Of a stretch of DNA of 7,332 bases, positions 5,701 through 7,332 are shown piece after piece; the first letter of the stretch is position 1, and each line of letters starts with the position of its first letter. Source of the DNA: AR5 sp035762565 (GTDB taxonomy: Bacteria; Methylomirabilota; Methylomirabilia; Rokubacteriales; CSP1-6). Made by a program: the position numbers and the translations under genes. The DNA lies in the NCBI GenBank assembly GCA_035762565.1, contig DASTOJ010000018.1, positions 1-7,332 on the forward strand. Reading direction: 5' to 3'. The notes beneath the pieces are model-generated. The model did not search any database, was not told where the DNA came from, and saw only the letters and a program-made list of their open reading frames with translations.

Positions 5701-7047
5701 TCACAGCATGAACCGGACGTCCGCGCCGAACGTCGGGTACGCGAAGGGGACTTGCCGCAGCTCGCTGGCCGGGATGCCCAGGCGGATGGCGACAGCGAAG
5801 AGGTTGATCGTCTCGGCGGCGTGAGGCCCGAGCAGATGGGCGCCGATGATGCGGTCGGCGCCCTCGTCGATGAGGACCTTGAAGCCGGACGCCGTCTCGC
5901 CCACCCGGCGCGTGTTGAACCACGCGGAGGTGTCCTGCCGGTGCGTGCGGAACGTCCGGCCGGCGGCCCGCGCCGCCGCCTCCGTCAGCCCGGCCGAGGC
6001 CAGCGGCGGCACCGTGAACACCGCCGAGGCGATGCCGTGGTAGTTGGTCGTCCGGCGGTTGCCCTCGAGCAGGTTGGTCGTCAGCACCGCCGCGTCGTGA
6101 TCGGCCTTGGGAGTGAGCGGGGGGCCGCTGGCGGCCGCGTCGCCGCCCGCGTAGACGGCCGGGTTCGAGACCGACTGTAGATACTCGTTCACGACGACGC
6201 CCCGCTTCTCGCGCTCCACCCCGGCCGCGGCGAGATCGAGGTCGTCGAGCTCGGGGACGCGGCCGGCTGCATGAACCGCGAGGTCGGTCTCGAAGCCCAC
6301 CTCGCGGTCGGCGCCGGCGCCGAGCACGACGAGCCGATCGCCGGATGCCTGGACACCGCGGACCTCGGTGCCCAGCTCCACCCGGGCGCCGATCTCGCGG
6401 GTGCGCCGCACGAGCACGTCCACCAGGTCGGGGTCGAAGCCTTCGAGCGGCCGGGCGCCGCGGTGCACGATCGTCACGTCCGCGCCGGCCCGGGCGGCGA
6501 CGTGCGCGAACTCGAAGGCGATGTAACCTCCGCCGACGAAGACGACGCGGGGCGGCAGGCGATCGAGGTTCAGGAACGCCTCGCTCGTCGCCAGGCGATC
6601 GGCGCCGGGGAAGCTCAGCGGCGCCGGCATGGCGCCGGCGGCGATGAGGACCCGCCGGCCGGTCAGGCGATCGGGGCCGACGGCCAGGGTGGTCGGGCCC
6701 ACGAAGCGCGCGCGGCCGTGGAACTGCTCGACGCCGATCCCGGCCCAGGCCTGCTCGGTCCGCTCCGTCGTCGGGTCGACGAGCGAGCGCTTGAAGCGCG
6801 CGAGGGAGGGCCAGTCGATCGCCAGCTGCGCGGCCGGCACGCCCGTCCTGGCGAGATCGCGCGCCGCCTGGACGGCCTCGGCCGCGCTCACGAGAATCTT
6901 CTTCGGCACGCAGCCGCGCAGGGCGCAGGTCCCGCCGAACGGGCGCCGGTCCACGACGGCCACGGTCCAGCCGGCCTCGCGACAGCGGGAGGCCACCGCG
7001 GAGGTCACGCCGGTACCGACGATCACCAGGTCGTACTGTCGATCCAT
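5701..7047 (-). CDS. Class I pyridine nucleotide-disulfide oxidoreductase, mercuric reductase/lipoamide dehydrogenase-like
   Basis: A 448-residue flavoprotein. The FAD-binding G-x-G motif is in V-I-V-G-T-G (8-13). The redox-active disulfide is Cys41-A-L-R-G-Cys46 in G-G-T-C-A-L-R-G-C-V-P-K-K. A second Rossmann motif, V-G-G-G-Y-I-A-F-E-F-A, binds NAD(P)H. The second FAD motif is Y-A-G-G-D-A, and a C-terminal dimerisation domain follows. Where glutathione reductase and lipoamide dehydrogenase have the catalytic His-Pro-Thr, this protein has F-A-Y437-P-T: a tyrosine, as MerA has near that point. It lacks both the MerA N-terminal metal-binding domain and the C-terminal Cys pair, so mercury reduction is not supported. 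Positively charged H-R after the second beta strand hints at NADPH. Start chosen at ATG 7047; an in-frame ATG at 7056 has its GAAGGG too close, and a longer open frame beyond it belongs to a RidA remnant. The disulfide substrate is unknown; a role in reducing local thiol proteins is speculative. Confidence 0.88.
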   Translation of the reverse strand: MDRQYDLVIVGTGVTSAVASRCREAGWTVAVVDRRPFGGTCALRGCVPKKILVSAAEAVQAARDLARTGVPAAQLAIDWPSLARFKRSLVDPTTERTEQAWAGIGVEQFHGRARFVGPTTLAVGPDRLTGRRVLIAAGAMPAPLSFPGADRLATSEAFLNLDRLPPRVVFVGGGYIAFEFAHVAARAGADVTIVHRGARPLEGFDPDLVDVLVRRTREIGARVELGTEVRGVQASGDRLVVLGAGADREVGFETDLAVHAAGRVPELDDLDLAAAGVEREKRGVVVNEYLQSVSNPAVYAGGDAAASGPPLTPKADHDAAVLTTNLLEGNRRTTNYHGIASAVFTVPPLASAGLTEAAARAAGRTFRTHRQDTSAWFNTRRVGETASGFKVLIDEGADRIIGAHLLGPHAAETINLFAVAIRLGIPASELRQVPFAYPTFGADVRFML

Positions 7048-7110
7048 GGCCGCCATCCCTTCGGAGTCCGTTCGAGCCTTCGGCGCGTCGCCACCGAGGA
7101 CGACCTCGAG

Positions 7111-7116
7111 ATCATA
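7111..7116 (-). promoter_or_regulatory. Possible -10 box for the disulfide reductase gene
   Basis: On the minus strand TATGAT (7116-7111) is a near-consensus -10 hexamer in an otherwise GC-rich 104-bp gap between the RidA remnant stop and the reductase start, giving a leader of roughly 55-60 nt. No convincing -35 precedes it at 16-18 nt, so support is weak. Confidence 0.3.
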
Positions 7117-7151
7117 GCCGCTGAGGGGGCCCGGGACTTCGACGATCGGGC

Positions 7152-7332
7152 TCAGCAGGCGGCGGTCACCATGATCTCGCCGAGCACGTTCGGACGCCAG
7201 AGGTACCCATTCGTTCCAGGCCTCGTCGTGCGCCTCGAACAGCCGCATGTCCGAGAGCCAGACCTGGGCGGCCAGCAGCTTCGATTTGTCGGTTCCGGCG
7301 GTCCGCAAGAGGCGATCGACCCGCTCGAGCCG
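7152..7332 (-). pseudogene. RidA (YjgF/YER057c) family gene, 3' part, with internal deletion and frameshift
   Basis: From the right edge the minus strand reads a clear RidA C-terminal half: L-E-R-V-D-R-L-L, then T-D-K-S-K-L-L-A-A-Q-V-W-L-S-D-M, then A-W-N-E-W-V. RidA proteins deaminate reactive enamine/imine intermediates. After W-V (about 7204) this frame turns into unrelated sequence. In the +1 shifted frame from 7205 the typical RidA end appears: L-W-R-P-N-V-L-G-E-I-M-V-T-A-A-C, with stop TGA at 7154-7152. The roughly 12-15 residues normally between the two parts, which contain the conserved catalytic Arg and Cys of the P-x-R-x-C-V region, are missing. A deletion of a few tens of bases, not a multiple of three, explains both facts. 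The gene is therefore probably inactive, unless this is an assembly error. Its 5' part lies outside the window. Confidence 0.75.

Noticed and set aside
2998..6180. Long plus-strand open frames (2998-4767, 4828-6180) opposite the molybdopterin and disulfide reductase genes, and a minus-strand frame 3314-5308 inside the former.
   Set aside because: They lack recognisable motifs and are antisense or frame-shifted shadows of two genes with complete domain signatures.
5701..7047. Mercuric reductase (MerA) as the specific name for the flavoprotein.
   Set aside because: No N-terminal heavy-metal-binding domain, no C-terminal Cys pair and no other mer genes nearby.
7048..7308. N-terminal extension of the disulfide reductase beginning at 7308.
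   Set aside because: The extra residues are RidA sequence followed by out-of-frame translation; the flavin-binding motif begins right after the ATG at 7047, as is normal for the family.

Overview
The window is very GC-rich (strong G/C preference at third codon positions, which creates many long spurious reading frames) and reads as a chromosomal segment from an uncultivated-type soil or sediment bacterium. Gene content and protein style resemble Candidatus Rokubacteria/Methylomirabilota or a related GC-rich lineage, but this is an impression, not a demonstrated placement. No RNA genes, insertion sequences, CRISPR arrays or integration sites were seen. No stretch longer than about 300 bases lacks a gene.

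Layout. Positions 1-35 (minus) hold the first codons of a gene that looks like a peroxiredoxin-like (AhpC/TSA-type) protein. It is divergent from a TetR/AcrR-type regulator (112-699, plus), and a 22-bp near-perfect palindrome (73-94) lies between them. The regulator overlaps by ATGA a type II (S)-2-haloacid dehalogenase (696-1373), which is followed by an AhpD/carboxymuconolactone-decarboxylase-like gene (1423-2229). That gene has an in-frame TGA at 1681-1683 exactly where the second catalytic Cys of the AhpD CxxC motif should be (C-H-Y-U), and a bacterial SECIS-like hairpin follows at once (1692-1723). I annotate it as one readthrough selenoprotein of 268 residues rather than two broken ORFs; this is the key result of the window. 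The protein has two AhpD-like halves: the first keeps Glu-Cys-Sec-His, while the second keeps only the His. Next, after a 131-bp gap with a 17-bp perfect-arm inverted repeat, comes an XRE regulator with an MmyB-like ligand-binding half (2361-3188).

The right half is on the minus strand. From the right edge inward it carries a RidA-family gene remnant with an internal deletion/frameshift (7332-7152), a class I flavin disulfide reductase related to mercuric reductase and lipoamide dehydrogenase (7047-5701), a 132-bp gap, and a bis-MGD molybdopterin oxidoreductase of the DMSO reductase superfamily (5568-3193). The last gene ends only 4 bp from the stop of the convergent XRE gene.

Together the genes share a thiol/selenol redox theme: a peroxiredoxin-like gene, a regulator with a single cysteine placed like the NemR sensor cysteine, a selenocysteine AhpD-like protein and a disulfide reductase. 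The haloacid dehalogenase in the same operon suggests a link to electrophilic or halogenated compounds. Functional coupling between the two halves of the window is inference from proximity only.
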